DNA of 64,000 bases from Fidelibacterota bacterium (lineage in GTDB: Bacteria; Fidelibacterota; Marinisomatia; SCGC-AAA003-L08; TS1B11). This document shows, in pieces, positions 46,068-56,500 of this stretch. The notes beneath the pieces are model-generated. The model saw only the letters and a program-made list of their open reading frames with translations. It was not told where the DNA came from and searched no databases. The DNA lies in NCBI GenBank assembly GCA_020354025.1, contig CP070638.1:1687243-1751242 (forward strand), read 5' to 3'. The position numbers and the translations under genes are program-made. Positions within the stretch are counted from its first letter, which is position 1, and each line of letters begins with the position of its first letter.

Positions 46068-47729
46068 ATGGTTCATCATAGCACAATCAGGACCTATCGA
46101 CACTCGCCGCTAGCCGTTCTTGTGCTCCTTATTATCGTTAGTTGTGTTGGCCGGGTCGCGCAGGAGCCGGCCCGGTGGACAACCTGTGAACTGGACTTTA
46201 CAAGTTCACAGGATTACGATAATCCGTTCTGGGATGTGGCTGTGCAGGCAGAGTTTACTGCGCCGTCCGGCAGTAGGCACCTGGTGGATGCCTTCTGGGA
46301 TGATGGGCGTGCCTGGCGCGTGCGGTTTGCTCCGGACGAGGTCGGCCAATGGACCTGGGAAAGCAGCTGTTCCGACACCCTCAACGAGGGACTCCATGGC
46401 CACGCTGGCTCCTTCCGCTGTATACCCTATACTGGCGAAAATCCTCTATACCGACACGGCCCGATTAAGCTTTCCAAAAATCGCAGGCATCTGGTGCACG
46501 CCGACGGCACGCCCTTTTTCTGGCTTTCCTGTACTGCCTGGAATGGCGTCCTGCGGGCAAACCCGGAAGACTGGGAACACTATCTTCGAACACGACAGGA
46601 GCAGAATTTTACCGCTATCCAATTTGTCTCAACTCATTGGCGCGGTCTGACAACGGACCACTATGGAGAGACCGCCTTCACTGGCACCGAAACCATCAGG
46701 CTGAATCCCGTATTCTTCCAGCGTATGGATCACAAGGTCGCCGCCATCAACGAACACGGGATAGTGGCTACACCGGTCATCCTCTGGACACTGACCGAGA
46801 CCGACCCGGGACAGATTCTATCGGAAGCGGATGCCATCCGCCTGGCCCGCTATATCGTTGCCCGATGGGGGGCCTATTCCGTGGTCTGGTTCCTGGGGGG
46901 TGATGGACGCTACCCGCCCGAGAGGGTGGATCGCTGGAAAAGGATCGGACGGGCGGTTTTCGGTGACCGCCACGACCGCCTGGTTACCCTGCACCCCTCC
47001 GGTGAAAACTGGGTAGGCGATGATTTTGCCGACGAACCATGGTTCGATTTCATCGGGTATCAAAGTGGGCACGGCGACTCCAGAGAGAGCTTGCGCTGGC
47101 TGACAGCCGGTCCGCCTGCGACCGAATGGCAAACAGGCCCGCCCCGCCCGGTCATCAACCTGGAACCCAACTACGAGAACCATCCCGGTTACACCCACAA
47201 AACGTGGTTCCAGGGCGCGCATGTCCGCCGGGCCACCTACTGGAGCCTCTTGGTATCACCCCCGGCCGGCGTTTCGTTTGGCCATAATTCCATATGGGTG
47301 TGGCCCGAAAAGCCGCAGGTCCCGGACGGCCATGCCGGTCTGGGGACGGTAGGCCCCTGGCGGGAAGGCCTTCATACCGAAGGCGTCCGCAGCATGACGT
47401 TATTGCGGCAGCTGTTCGAATCCCTCCCCTGGCCGGACCTGAGCCCGGCGCCGAACCTGTTGGCCGAGCAACCCGGCAATGATAATCCCTCGCATTTTAT
47501 CGCGGCCGCCCAAACCCAGGACCGTACCACTACTGTCGTCTATGCACCTGAAGGCGCGACCATCACCCTGCGCGTCGGCAGGATTGCCCGGCCTGCCTCC
47601 ACCCGCTGGTTCAACCCGCGTGATGGAAAGTTCAGGGAACCAATGGAACTGGCCTCAAGCGGATCCCAAACGTTCGAATCTCCAAATTTCAGGGACTGGG
47701 TACTCGTGATCACTAGAGAGCGACCCTAG
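46068..47729 (+). CDS. DUF5060/DUF4038 glycoside hydrolase-like lipoprotein
   Basis: The ATG at 46068 has AAAGGA 8 bases upstream. The 553-residue product has a signal peptide with a lipobox (LIIVSC). The first domain (residues ~40-130) is DUF5060-like, including FWDVAVQAEFTAPSGSRH and RVRFAPDEVGQWTWE. The second is a DUF4038/apiosidase-type TIM barrel with FFWLSCTAWNGVL, HYLRTRQEQNFTAIQF, WFLGGDGRY and PWFDFIGYQSGHGD. The C-terminal ~90 residues are a collagen-binding-like domain (TTVVYAPEGATITLRVG). It probably cleaves plant-type side-chain sugars at the cell surface. Catalytic residues were not assigned. Confidence 0.85.
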   Translation: MVHHSTIRTYRHSPLAVLVLLIIVSCVGRVAQEPARWTTCELDFTSSQDYDNPFWDVAVQAEFTAPSGSRHLVDAFWDDGRAWRVRFAPDEVGQWTWESSCSDTLNEGLHGHAGSFRCIPYTGENPLYRHGPIKLSKNRRHLVHADGTPFFWLSCTAWNGVLRANPEDWEHYLRTRQEQNFTAIQFVSTHWRGLTTDHYGETAFTGTETIRLNPVFFQRMDHKVAAINEHGIVATPVILWTLTETDPGQILSEADAIRLARYIVARWGAYSVVWFLGGDGRYPPERVDRWKRIGRAVFGDRHDRLVTLHPSGENWVGDDFADEPWFDFIGYQSGHGDSRESLRWLTAGPPATEWQTGPPRPVINLEPNYENHPGYTHKTWFQGAHVRRATYWSLLVSPPAGVSFGHNSIWVWPEKPQVPDGHAGLGTVGPWREGLHTEGVRSMTLLRQLFESLPWPDLSPAPNLLAEQPGNDNPSHFIAAAQTQDRTTTVVYAPEGATITLRVGRIARPASTRWFNPRDGKFREPMELASSGSQTFESPNFRDWVLVITRERP

Positions 47730-47822
47730 CCGGGACCTGCTGCAGCCCCTGGAAGGACGGACCTAATGATTTTTTCGAATTCACTAGTGCAAACTAGGCT
47801 CTGAACAAGGCCAGAGTAAGAG

Positions 47823-48632
47823 ATGCACATTGCAGTCTTGCAAAACCAGCCGCATATCGGTGCGGTGGATGCCAACCTGGCAGCGGTCCAATCGGCCGTT
47901 GAGGATGTCGCCTTCGACCTCCTGGTGCTGCCGGAACTCTTCGCCACCGGTTATTTCTTTCACGACCAGTCGCAGGTGCGGCGGCTGGGTGAGCAGGTCC
48001 CCGATGGACTCACCACCCGGTTCCTGATGGAGCTGGCTGCGACTAAAAAGGCCCTCGTCTGCGGCGGCCTCGTGGAACGTGAAGGCGATCGTTTCTATAA
48101 CTCAGCCGTGTTGGTAGGTCCTGAAGGATTCATCGGATGCTACCGCAAGCTGCACCTGTTCTATGAAGAAAAACTCTGGTTCGCACCCGGGGACAGGCCT
48201 CTGGAAGTCTACGATTGGGGCACAGCCCGGATCGGGATGATGGTCTGCTATGACTGGCGTTTCCCGGAAGTAGCCCGCGTTCTGGCCCTAAAGGGGGCAC
48301 AGGTACTCCTGCATCCGACCAACCTGGTGCAGCCCTACTGCCAGGACGCAATGATCACCCGCTGCCTGGAAAATCGAGTGTTCGCCGTTACCGCCAACCG
48401 CGTCGGCAGCGACACCAAGCCCGATGGCAGCAGCCTGACTTTCACGGGCCGCAGCCAGGTGGTAAGCCCCCGGGGAGAAGTCCTGTGCCGGACGAACGTA
48501 GATGATGAAACTGTGCTGACGGTAGATATAGACCCCGGCGAGGCCGATGACAAGCTTGTCACTGAGCATAACCACCTTTTAAGCGACCGGCGGCCGGAAT
48601 ATTATGACCCGGTAACCGGCAAACAACTTTAA
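47823..48632 (+). CDS. Carbon-nitrogen hydrolase (nitrilase/omega-amidase family)
   Basis: The 269-residue enzyme has the full Glu-Lys-Cys triad of the family: E38 in VLPELFATGYF, K109 in CYRKLHLFYE, and C142 in MMVCYDWRFPEVAR. The segment DAMITRCLENRVFAVTANRVG is also conserved. It hydrolyses a C-N bond in a cytoplasmic amide; omega-amidase or N-carbamoyl-type activity is most likely, but nitrilase cannot be excluded. It follows the glycosidase gene by 93 bases and precedes a MauE-thioredoxin gene by 26 bases. Confidence 0.92.
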   Translation: MHIAVLQNQPHIGAVDANLAAVQSAVEDVAFDLLVLPELFATGYFFHDQSQVRRLGEQVPDGLTTRFLMELAATKKALVCGGLVEREGDRFYNSAVLVGPEGFIGCYRKLHLFYEEKLWFAPGDRPLEVYDWGTARIGMMVCYDWRFPEVARVLALKGAQVLLHPTNLVQPYCQDAMITRCLENRVFAVTANRVGSDTKPDGSSLTFTGRSQVVSPRGEVLCRTNVDDETVLTVDIDPGEADDKLVTEHNHLLSDRRPEYYDPVTGKQL

Positions 48633-48658
48633 GTGTTACCTTTGAGGGAGAAAATACT

Positions 48659-49603
48659 ATGAGCCAGTCTATCGGAATCCTAAATCGTATTCGCAGCCTG
48701 CCGCCTTTTCCGGCGTGGATGAGGCGCCCGGTCATCATCTTGAGAGTGGTCCTGGGGACCGTATTCATCATATCAGGTATGATGAAGGTCCTGGATGCCC
48801 GGAGCTTCGTGGAAACCCTGCCCCTGTACAACCTGCCCTCCTGGTTCACACCCCTGGGGGTTTTGGCGCCACCGGTTGAGGTAGCCATAGGGGCGGCTCT
48901 GATCGCTGGTACGGCGCTCAAGGCAACCGCCCTGGCCACTCTTGGATTGTTGGCTGGCTTCAGTGTGCTCCTTATCGTGGGTATTGCGGGGGGCCAGCTG
49001 AGTGAATGTGGCTGTTTCGGGCCGGCATTGGAACAGAGTCCTCAATCGGCGCTGCTGCGTAACGTTCTGCTCATGCTCATCGCCGGAGTTATCTGGTACT
49101 ACTACCGCGGCTCACGAGCCATCTGGCGGTCCTGGCATGTGGGGCTGGGAACGGCCCTCTTGCTGGTCCTGGGCATTATCACCGGCTATACCATCCACAC
49201 CCCTACACTCGATCCCAGCTCTGCCAGGGTCGGAGAGCTCTTTCCCGATGAAGGGTTCGGGAAACTGGCCCCGGAACTTACCGGGCGGCAACTGGTCTAT
49301 GTCTTTGTCGTGGACTGCCCCCACTGCTGGAATGCGGTGGCTAATGTGAAAGCCCTGGCCGCAGATAGCACCTATGGCGTCTTCGGCCTCACTGAAAGCG
49401 ACCCCCACGAGATCGGATGGTATGCAAATGAATTCGACATCAACTTCAAGGTCTATTCATACAATCCCGAGCTCTTCAATACCGCCTTCCGCTCCTGGCC
49501 GTCCCTGTATTATCTGGAGGACGGCATCGTCATCGGCAAAGTCGAAGGAGAAGTCCCCGCACCCAGGACCCTTGAAGAGGAGCACATGGCACAATGGCGC
49601 TAG
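48659..49603 (+). CDS. MauE/DoxX-like membrane protein fused to a thioredoxin-like domain
   Basis: The 314-residue protein has two parts. Residues 20-135 form a four-helix MauE/DoxX-type membrane domain (RVVLGTVFIISGMMKVLD, EVAIGAALIAGTALK, LTSECGCFGPAL-like GQLSECGCFGPALEQSP). An extra helix (GLGTALLLVLGIITGYTI) anchors an outside domain from about residue 185 on. That domain has a Cys pair in VFVVDCPHCWNAV, resembling a thioredoxin active site (C-P-H-C), and SWPSLYYLEDG, which may contain the cis-proline. It probably handles thiol oxidation or reduction in the periplasm. It is followed by a PhzF gene. Confidence 0.83.
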   Translation: MSQSIGILNRIRSLPPFPAWMRRPVIILRVVLGTVFIISGMMKVLDARSFVETLPLYNLPSWFTPLGVLAPPVEVAIGAALIAGTALKATALATLGLLAGFSVLLIVGIAGGQLSECGCFGPALEQSPQSALLRNVLLMLIAGVIWYYYRGSRAIWRSWHVGLGTALLLVLGIITGYTIHTPTLDPSSARVGELFPDEGFGKLAPELTGRQLVYVFVVDCPHCWNAVANVKALAADSTYGVFGLTESDPHEIGWYANEFDINFKVYSYNPELFNTAFRSWPSLYYLEDGIVIGKVEGEVPAPRTLEEEHMAQWR

Positions 49604-49613
49604 GTAGGACGTT

Positions 49614-50402
49614 ATGGCCATTACGATCTATCAGATAGACGCCTTCACCGCCGAGCCCTTCTCCGGCAATCCCGCCGGGGTCTGCATCATGCCGGTTCAC
49701 GGCGATGAGGCCTGGATGCAGCAGGTCGCCCGGGAGATGAACCTATCGGAGACCGCCTTCCTTAATCCCGATATCGGCGGCTTCCACCTGCGCTGGTTCA
49801 CACCTGTCGTAGAGGTCGACCTGTGCGGCCATGCCACCCTGGCCAGCGCTCACGCACTGTGGGAGACAGGCGCCCTGCCACCCGACCAGGAGGCCAACTT
49901 TCATACCGCCAGCGGCCCCTTGACCGCCCGGAAGGCAGGGGATTGGATCTGGATGGACTTCCCCGCCCTGCCACCGCAGGATATGACCCCACCCGAGGGA
50001 TTGTCTGAAGCGCTGGGTATCAGTCCGGTATATGTCGGGCAGAACCGGCTCGATCTGCTGGTGGTCGTGGATTCAGCGGACGACCTGAGGGCACTGCAGC
50101 CCGATTTCGCCCGCCTGCGCTCCGTGGACTCCCGGGGAGTCGTCGCCACGGCCTCCTCGGACCAACCCGAATACGACTTCATATCACGCGCCTTCTTCCC
50201 CAACTACGGCATCGATGAGGACCCCGTAACCGGCTCGGCGCACTCCTGCCTGGGCCCCTATTGGGCAGAGCGCCTGAACAAGACTAAGCTGGTAGGCTAT
50301 CAGGCCTCGGCGCGGGGCGGTGTGGTAAAGGTGGAAGTGAAGGGTGACCGGGTCCTTCTGGGAGGCCAGGCCGTGACGGTAATGAAGGTCGAACTACTCT
50401 AA
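49614..50402 (+). CDS. PhzF-family isomerase-like protein
   Basis: The 262-residue protein shows the PhzF fold signatures: IYQIDAFTAEPFSGNPAGVC at the start, MNLSETAFL (with the catalytic Glu) around residue 46, LRWFTPVVEVDLCGHATLASAH, and a second half with FFPNYGIDEDPVTGSAHSCLGPYW. The G-H-A-T and D-E-D-P-V-T-G-S-A-H blocks are strongly conserved. The substrate is unknown; most PhzF homologues outside phenazine clusters are uncharacterised. It lies 10 bases after the MauE-thioredoxin gene and is probably co-transcribed. Confidence 0.92.
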   Translation: MAITIYQIDAFTAEPFSGNPAGVCIMPVHGDEAWMQQVAREMNLSETAFLNPDIGGFHLRWFTPVVEVDLCGHATLASAHALWETGALPPDQEANFHTASGPLTARKAGDWIWMDFPALPPQDMTPPEGLSEALGISPVYVGQNRLDLLVVVDSADDLRALQPDFARLRSVDSRGVVATASSDQPEYDFISRAFFPNYGIDEDPVTGSAHSCLGPYWAERLNKTKLVGYQASARGGVVKVEVKGDRVLLGGQAVTVMKVELL

Positions 50403-50445
50403 GGCGGACTCTCCTCCCCTGCATCCCACTGCCACTCCATCCGCA

Positions 50446-51123
50446 TCACACCTTCTCCCCCAGAACTATCTCCAACGGCATACACCACATCGATAGCCGT
50501 GCTACCTCCCGGAGTTGAAATCCCGCCTCCTCCACTGATCGGGACGCATAGATGGGCCGGCAGTCTGCGTACTTGGGCCATCTCCGGTGCGCCCATTCGT
50601 ACAGCCGCTCCATCACTCCGGGCGGCTCACCTTTGGTCATGGCCACCACGCCCAGCCGCCCGCCATTGCGCAAAACCCGCCGGCACTCGCCCAGGACCAC
50701 CGGGATCTCCGGAGTATCGAAAAGTTCCAGGGTAAAGCTTATGAAGACGGCGTCGAAGAAGTCGGCATCGTAAGGGAGCTCATTGGCATCACCGCATGTC
50801 AGGTCCACCCGCTGGGATAATCCCGCCTCCTCCAGCCTTGACTTCGCCCGGTCGCGCATCCCTTCGGATATATCTATTCCATAGACCCGGCCGGACTCCC
50901 CCACCGCCCGCGTCAGCGCTAATAGGGCGTGACCGGTACCGAAACCGATCTCCAGGACGTTCTCGCCCGGCCTGACGCCGAGCTTCTCCAGGCCCGCTTC
51001 CCGGTGTTTCCTCTCTGAGTGATCCGGCAACAGGTCATACCACCGGCTCAGCTTATCGTAACTGGCTTTGGCCTCCGCCTTGGACCGGGTAACCCGGCTG
51101 ACGAAGCCATTATCCTGCGACAT
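50446..51123 (-). CDS. SAM-dependent methyltransferase (UbiE/MenG-like)
   Basis: The ATG at 51123 has GGAGG 5 bases upstream; the frame stays open for 23 further codons, which lie inside the M48 gene's reading region and are rejected. The 225-residue protein has the class I motif I ENVLEIGFGTGHALLALT, then VYGIDISEGM, GDANELPYDADFFDAVFISF and RRVLRNGGRLGVVAM. The N-terminus SYDKLSRWYDLL fits the UbiE/MenG group. The substrate may be a quinone or lipid. It overlaps the end of the M48 gene by 14 bases. Confidence 0.85.
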   Translation of the reverse strand: MSQDNGFVSRVTRSKAEAKASYDKLSRWYDLLPDHSERKHREAGLEKLGVRPGENVLEIGFGTGHALLALTRAVGESGRVYGIDISEGMRDRAKSRLEEAGLSQRVDLTCGDANELPYDADFFDAVFISFTLELFDTPEIPVVLGECRRVLRNGGRLGVVAMTKGEPPGVMERLYEWAHRRWPKYADCRPIYASRSVEEAGFQLREVARLSMWCMPLEIVLGEKV

Positions 51124-52303
51124 GCTTGCCTCCTTCCAGCGCCGCCAGCCGCCGCTTGATCGACGGGTGCCCGTGGAACAGGAACTCCACAACCGGGTGC
51201 GGGTCCCGGTCCGCCAGGTTCAGCTCCGCCAGGCGCTCCAGGCCTGCCCTGAGCGCTGCCGAAGGGCCATCGGCTAGAGCGCTACCATCACCTGATAACT
51301 CAGCAGAATACCGGTCGGCAGCGAACTCCTGGCGTCGGGAAAAGGCGTTGGAAAGGGGACCGGTCACGAAACCGTAAACGCTGAGCAGCAAGGCCAGCCA
51401 TGGGAGGGTCGCCAGGGCTGCCACCTCCGTCCTCGCCAGACTGAAGTGGATACGGGCTACCACGTACAGCCCGATGAAAGTGAGCACCATTCCCAGGGCC
51501 ATTCCCTTCCAGATGTGCCGCAGCCGGAAGTGTCCCAGCTCGTGGGCCACCACCGCCGCGATCTCCTCCTCCGGGAACTCGTCCAGCAGCGTATCGGCCA
51601 GCAGCACCCGCTTGGCACGACCCAGACCGGTGAAAGCGGCGTTGGCCTTCTTTGTCGTCTTGCTCAGGTTGAAACGGTATACTCCCGCCACGTTCAGACC
51701 CACCGACCCGCAGAGATCCTCAATCCGTGTCTTCAGGGGATGGTCGTCCGCCAGGGGCTCAAACTTGTAGAACAGCGGGAAGATGAGGATAGGAGCCAGC
51801 CGCCCCAGCACCACGGCGAACAGGAACACCACTACTCCTACCGGCAGCCACCAGCCCGCACCGAAGCTGCGCAGGCAGGCATAAAAGACCAGGGCCAGGG
51901 GCAGACCCAGAGCACCGCCTACCAGCAGGCCCTTCAGCTGCTCCCAGGCCCAGGCCGCTGGCGTCTGGTTGGACAGCTCGTAGTGCTGTTCCACTATATA
52001 GCCGCTGGTAAAGGATATGGGTAGCAGAAAGACCATAGCGATCAGGCCTGCCGCCAGGCTGAACAGGAGAAAATGAAGGTAGGGATTGCCGCTTATGCCG
52101 GTGAGTTCCACCAGCCAGGCCGCCAGGGGCGTAAGGACCAGTAGCAGCAGGTAGATCCACTCCAACCCGGTGGATAGCAGGGACAGAATTAATTTGGTGC
52201 GGTGATACTGTTTCGACGGCTCGGCCGTGAGTAAACCTCTCATGACTGAACTTTGAAACTCACCATATGCACCGCCCGTCCCATCATTCCGCTTCTCCTT
52301 CAT
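51110..52303 (-). CDS. M48-family membrane metalloprotease (Ste24-like)
   Basis: This 397-residue membrane zinc protease is of the CAAX prenyl protease 1 type. Several membrane helices precede the active site, for example LEWIYLLLLVLTPLAAWLV and LHFLLFSLAAGLIAMVFLL. The zinc motif is H-E-L-G-H in VVAHELGHFRLRHI, with a downstream Glu in RRQEFAADRY. The prenyl-protease marks FNLSKTTKKANAAFTGLGRAK and GHPSIKRRLAAL are present. The start at 52303 overlaps tgt by 20 bases; an ATG at 52243 is a possible alternative. It is part of a tgt-M48-methyltransferase overlap chain. In bacteria it may act in membrane protein quality control. Confidence 0.88.
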   Translation of the reverse strand: MKEKRNDGTGGAYGEFQSSVMRGLLTAEPSKQYHRTKLILSLLSTGLEWIYLLLLVLTPLAAWLVELTGISGNPYLHFLLFSLAAGLIAMVFLLPISFTSGYIVEQHYELSNQTPAAWAWEQLKGLLVGGALGLPLALVFYACLRSFGAGWWLPVGVVVFLFAVVLGRLAPILIFPLFYKFEPLADDHPLKTRIEDLCGSVGLNVAGVYRFNLSKTTKKANAAFTGLGRAKRVLLADTLLDEFPEEEIAAVVAHELGHFRLRHIWKGMALGMVLTFIGLYVVARIHFSLARTEVAALATLPWLALLLSVYGFVTGPLSNAFSRRQEFAADRYSAELSGDGSALADGPSAALRAGLERLAELNLADRDPHPVVEFLFHGHPSIKRRLAALEGGKHVAG

Positions 52304-53426
52304 ACTGCTGGAGAAATTCCCCCGACCAGGATCGAAAGCACCCTTCCCGGATGGCTTGCCGCATCCTGGCCATCAGGCGCAGGTAAAAACGCAGGTTGTG
52401 GATGGTGGCCAGCCGTAGGCCCAGGACTTCACCGGTATGGAACAGGTGGCCCAGGTAAGCCCGCCCGAAGTTGGCGCATAGTGGACAACCACAGTCGGCC
52501 TGCACCGGTTCAAGGTCCGATCGGTATCGGGCGTTGCGGATATTGAGGGTGCCGTTCGGTGTGAACAGCTGACCGTTGCGGGCGTTGCGGGTGGGCAGCA
52601 CACAGTCAAACATGTCCATCCCCAGTGCCGCGGCGCGTACCAGGTCCGCCGGGGTGCCTACTCCCATCAGGTATCTGGGCTTGTCTACGGGCAGCAGTTC
52701 ATTCAGCAGCTCCAGGGTGGCGAAAAGGGCCTCCCTGGGCTCTCCTACAGCCAATCCTCCGATAGCGTAGGCCGGCGCACCTAGGGCCAGCAGCTCCTCA
52801 ACGCTCTGGCGGCGCAGGTGGGGATCGGTGCCACCCTGGACGACTAGGCATAGGGTCTGAGGATGGTCTCCCCCGGACTCCGTTGTACCAAAGCGGTCTA
52901 GGCAGCGGCGAGCCCAGCTCGTAGTGCGCGCCACGGCCTCCTTGATCGCTCTCAGCGGCGCGTCGCCGGGGGGACACTCATCCAAAGCCATAACGAAATC
53001 CGAACCGAGCTGCCGCTGTAGATCAATAACCAGCTCAGGCGTGAAATGGTGGGTGGTGCCGTCCAGGTGGCTCTGGAACGTTACTCCATCGTCATTAACC
53101 TTCCGCATGGAGGCCAGGCTGAAGACCTGGTAGCCCCCGGAGTCGGTCAGGAGTGGTTGTTCCCACCCCATGAAGCGGTGCACACCGCCATAGCGGTTGA
53201 TGAGCTCCATGCCGGGCCGCAGATAAAGGTGATAGGTATTGCTGAGGATTATCTGGGCTCCCAGTTCGCGCACCTCCCAGGGCGCCAATGTCTTGACGGC
53301 GCCGTGGGTTGCGATGGGCATGAAACAGGGCGTTTCGATCACGCCTCGGGGGAGCTCTATCAGGCCTCCACGTGCAGCCGTATCAGGATCATGGGCGGCG
53401 ATGGAAAATAAAAGGTGATTATTCAT
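52284..53426 (-). CDS. tgt: Queuine tRNA-ribosyltransferase
   Basis: Tgt exchanges guanine-34 of certain tRNAs for the queuosine precursor. The 380-residue protein has D95 in TDSGGYQVFS, ECPPGDAPLRAIKEAVART, YAIGGLAVGEP, and the second aspartate in MDMFDCVLPTRNARNGQLFT. The zinc site near the end reads DCGCPLCANFGRAYLGHLFH. Length matches bacterial Tgt. It overlaps the next gene by 20 bases and is well separated from the protease/barrel protein upstream. No queA or queC is adjacent. Confidence 0.97.
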   Translation of the reverse strand: MNNHLLFSIAAHDPDTAARGGLIELPRGVIETPCFMPIATHGAVKTLAPWEVRELGAQIILSNTYHLYLRPGMELINRYGGVHRFMGWEQPLLTDSGGYQVFSLASMRKVNDDGVTFQSHLDGTTHHFTPELVIDLQRQLGSDFVMALDECPPGDAPLRAIKEAVARTTSWARRCLDRFGTTESGGDHPQTLCLVVQGGTDPHLRRQSVEELLALGAPAYAIGGLAVGEPREALFATLELLNELLPVDKPRYLMGVGTPADLVRAAALGMDMFDCVLPTRNARNGQLFTPNGTLNIRNARYRSDLEPVQADCGCPLCANFGRAYLGHLFHTGEVLGLRLATIHNLRFYLRLMARMRQAIREGCFRSWSGEFLQQYEGEAE

Positions 53427-53502
53427 GGATAATCGCGGAGAGATGCTTCATAAAGGTTGAAGCTTCCAACGCCTGGCCGCATTTTACAAGTATATATGTC
53501 GC

Positions 53503-56500
53503 TTAGAAATCGAGGCCGATGGTCAGGTACCAGTTTCGGCTGGTGTCGCCATCGGGAGGTTTATAAGGCCAGGCGAAATCGAGCTGGAAAGGCAGGCCGA
53601 ATAGCACAAAGCGAGGCCCCCACCCGTACGTGATGGCATGATTCATATTATTACCGTACCACGCCATACCCGCGTCAATGAACAACACCCCGCCTAGCTG
53701 CCCCAGCACGCGGAGAGCTGGGAAGTAATATATCAGGAATGGAAAGCGGTATTCCAGGTTCATCAGCATTGCCCGGTCGCCTACCAACTCCATCATCTGG
53801 GTGCCGCGGAGGGGGGTAAGGTACTCCGAGAAGTAGATGGTCTTTAACCGATGTTCGCCCAGGCTCAGCGGATCCCGCTTGTAGCGACCGCCATAGTAAC
53901 CTTCCCTCTCGGAGCTGAAAAGCCATGGCAGCCCACCGACCAGGAAATTTTGCGCATCGCTGCCGAAGCTGGCTCCACCCGACAGACGGAATGCCGCACT
54001 GGTCCCGGCGAACAGGCTGAAATACCGCCGCAGATCGAAGGTGAGCGTCTGGAATGAAACACCATTATCCTTCCACTTGGGACTTGCGCTGACTCCCACA
54101 CTGGTCCGCCAGCCGTTAACCGGATGGAGATAGGTCCATTCGGCGTTATCCCAGACATATCCCAACCTTGGCATGATTGTCGCCAGTGCATCCGTTGTGT
54201 CTTCGCTGTAAATAACTTCGTATGGGTCCAGGTAAAACAAGGTGTGCTCCACCGTATTGGACGTGAGGCCAATATCAATACGGCGGAACCGGTTAAAGGG
54301 TAGAGAAGCCGTCACGTCAAAACCGTAGTGGCGCAGCCGACCTCCTCCACTCCAGGTAGGATAGAAATATGCCGTATGGAAGAGGGTAAAGTAATAGTTC
54401 GTCCGAAAAGGCAACAGGTGGTAGGTAAGAAAGTAATCCGAATTTTCCAGGGAAATCTGCATCTCTGTGGCGACGGAAATGCGGTGATTACCCAGCATAT
54501 CACTGAACATGAACTGGGTCATCCCCTGGAAACTGTAGAGGGTGCTGTAGCCCGCGTAGCTCTGCACCAGGTCCAGGGTGAACCGGGTCTTATAAGGGTG
54601 AACTTGGTATTCGCCCTTCTCATCCTTGTAAGCGCTCTCTTCCAGCTCAACCTGATGCGATGAATCTTCACGCTGCGAAGTGAAGGCAGAGGGATGGTCC
54701 AACCCGAAAATGTAGTTCTTATAACCCCCTTCGACTGTAGGGTAGCTGCGGCCTCTGTCAGCGTTTACCAGAACGTCTTCTTTAGCAACGGTATCTGCTA
54801 AAAGGAAATTGGATAGAGCGACCTCCTTGGACTGGTCCCATAGCTCATTGGGATTATGGATCCGGAAGATATCATACCCTGACTGCTCAAAGCCGGTGAA
54901 GTAGAGCCGGCTGTCATCGGCAGCCATGTTGAGGTCGCTGATGCCGGTCAACACATTGGTAACCGCCCGCTCTTCACCCGTCTCCAGGTGAAACATGTAA
55001 ATGTTCTCGATTCCTGACCGGTCACTGGTATAGAACAGGTAAGGTGCGGTATTTGCAAAAACCGGGTAGTTCTCCCTGGCCGGATCATCGGTGACACGCT
55101 GGAGATTGGAACCATCTTGGTTGATTGTAAAAATGTCCAACTGGTCAGACTCGTACTGGTGCATTTTAAAACCGGGGCTCACTGATAACAGGGGTGTACC
55201 GTCAACGGGATCAAACCGCTCCTTGAAATCGTGGATGTCGTTTTCCTGATCGAACCGGTAAGGTGGATAATCTCCTCGGTCAGAGCTGAAGGCCAGGAAC
55301 GTCCCGTCCGGTGACCACACTGGATTGAATTCGCCGAAGATATCATCTGTAAGATTGATTATTTCTTTTGAGTCCAGATCGAGCAGATAGATATCACTGC
55401 TGACACCGTTGTTGCCGTTAAAAGCAATAGTTTCCCCATTGGGATTCCAGGTAGCCATGAAGACGCCTTCCAGCCCGGTGGGGTATTTCTTCACGTCCTT
55501 GGTTTTAATATCAACCACGTACAGCAAATCCTGGTTGGCGGCTTTGGCGGTGAAGGCCACTTTTTTCCCATCGGGAGACCAGGTTATACCGGGTTTGAGA
55601 ATATGGAGTTCCTCAAACTCGGCGGTGGTGCCACCCCGGATAAGACGCTTGAGAAACCGGCCGTCGGTTGCGGAGATCAAAACTATCTCCATCACGCCGC
55701 GGTTATTCCGCATGAGGGCCAGCTTGCTGCCATCAGGAGAAATGGAGGGAGCGATATTGTATACGTTATCAAGCTCTTCGTGATCAGTGACCGGGTGGGC
55801 AAAATCCTTGATCCGATCACGTCCGGTCACATCGGGCCAGTATTGTTTCTTGAGATACTCCTTCCACTCTTCTCCGAGATGCTCATAATCGGCACCAATG
55901 GCGGCTTTTATTCCCCGTTCAACGTTGCTGTTCATCTTGATCCGGCTGAAAATCTCAGCTATGGACTCTTCGCCGTACTTGGTGGTGATATAGCGCCATA
56001 GCGATTGCCCGCCGCGATAAGCATAAAGACCGCTAAGCTGCTGAATCGGTGGAATATCACCGTGAAGGGCCAGGTCACGCATGTACATGTCTGAATTCGT
56101 ATCCCATCCGCCCGCTAGGTAATCGGCCAGCCCTTCGCTCATCCAACCGGGAATGTTGTACCGCACTCGACCGCTGATAATGGACTGGACGTTGCCGCCG
56201 TAGATCATGTCATTGACCAGCGCATGCACCAGCTCATGATGGATGACGTGCCGGAAATCGCTGTAGCTGCCTTCAAAGGGTACTACTACTCGGTTTTTGA
56301 ACAGCTCCGTCACACCGCCGATGCCTTCATACATGTAGCTGAAGGTAACGTTCGTCTGCTGGAAATCGGCGTGGGACCGGTAGACCATGATGGAGACCCG
56401 CTTCTGAATCTGCCAGTTCAATCGGTCGGAAATCTGGCGGTATGCATCGTTGGCGATTTCGGAAACGAACTCGGCTAGGCTCAGGTCATCTCCGTAGAAG

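Noticed and set aside
50446-51192. Longer N-terminus for the methyltransferase from 51192
   Set aside because: The extra 23 residues are serine- and arginine-rich, come from another frame inside the M48 gene, and lack the good ribosome binding site seen before 51123.
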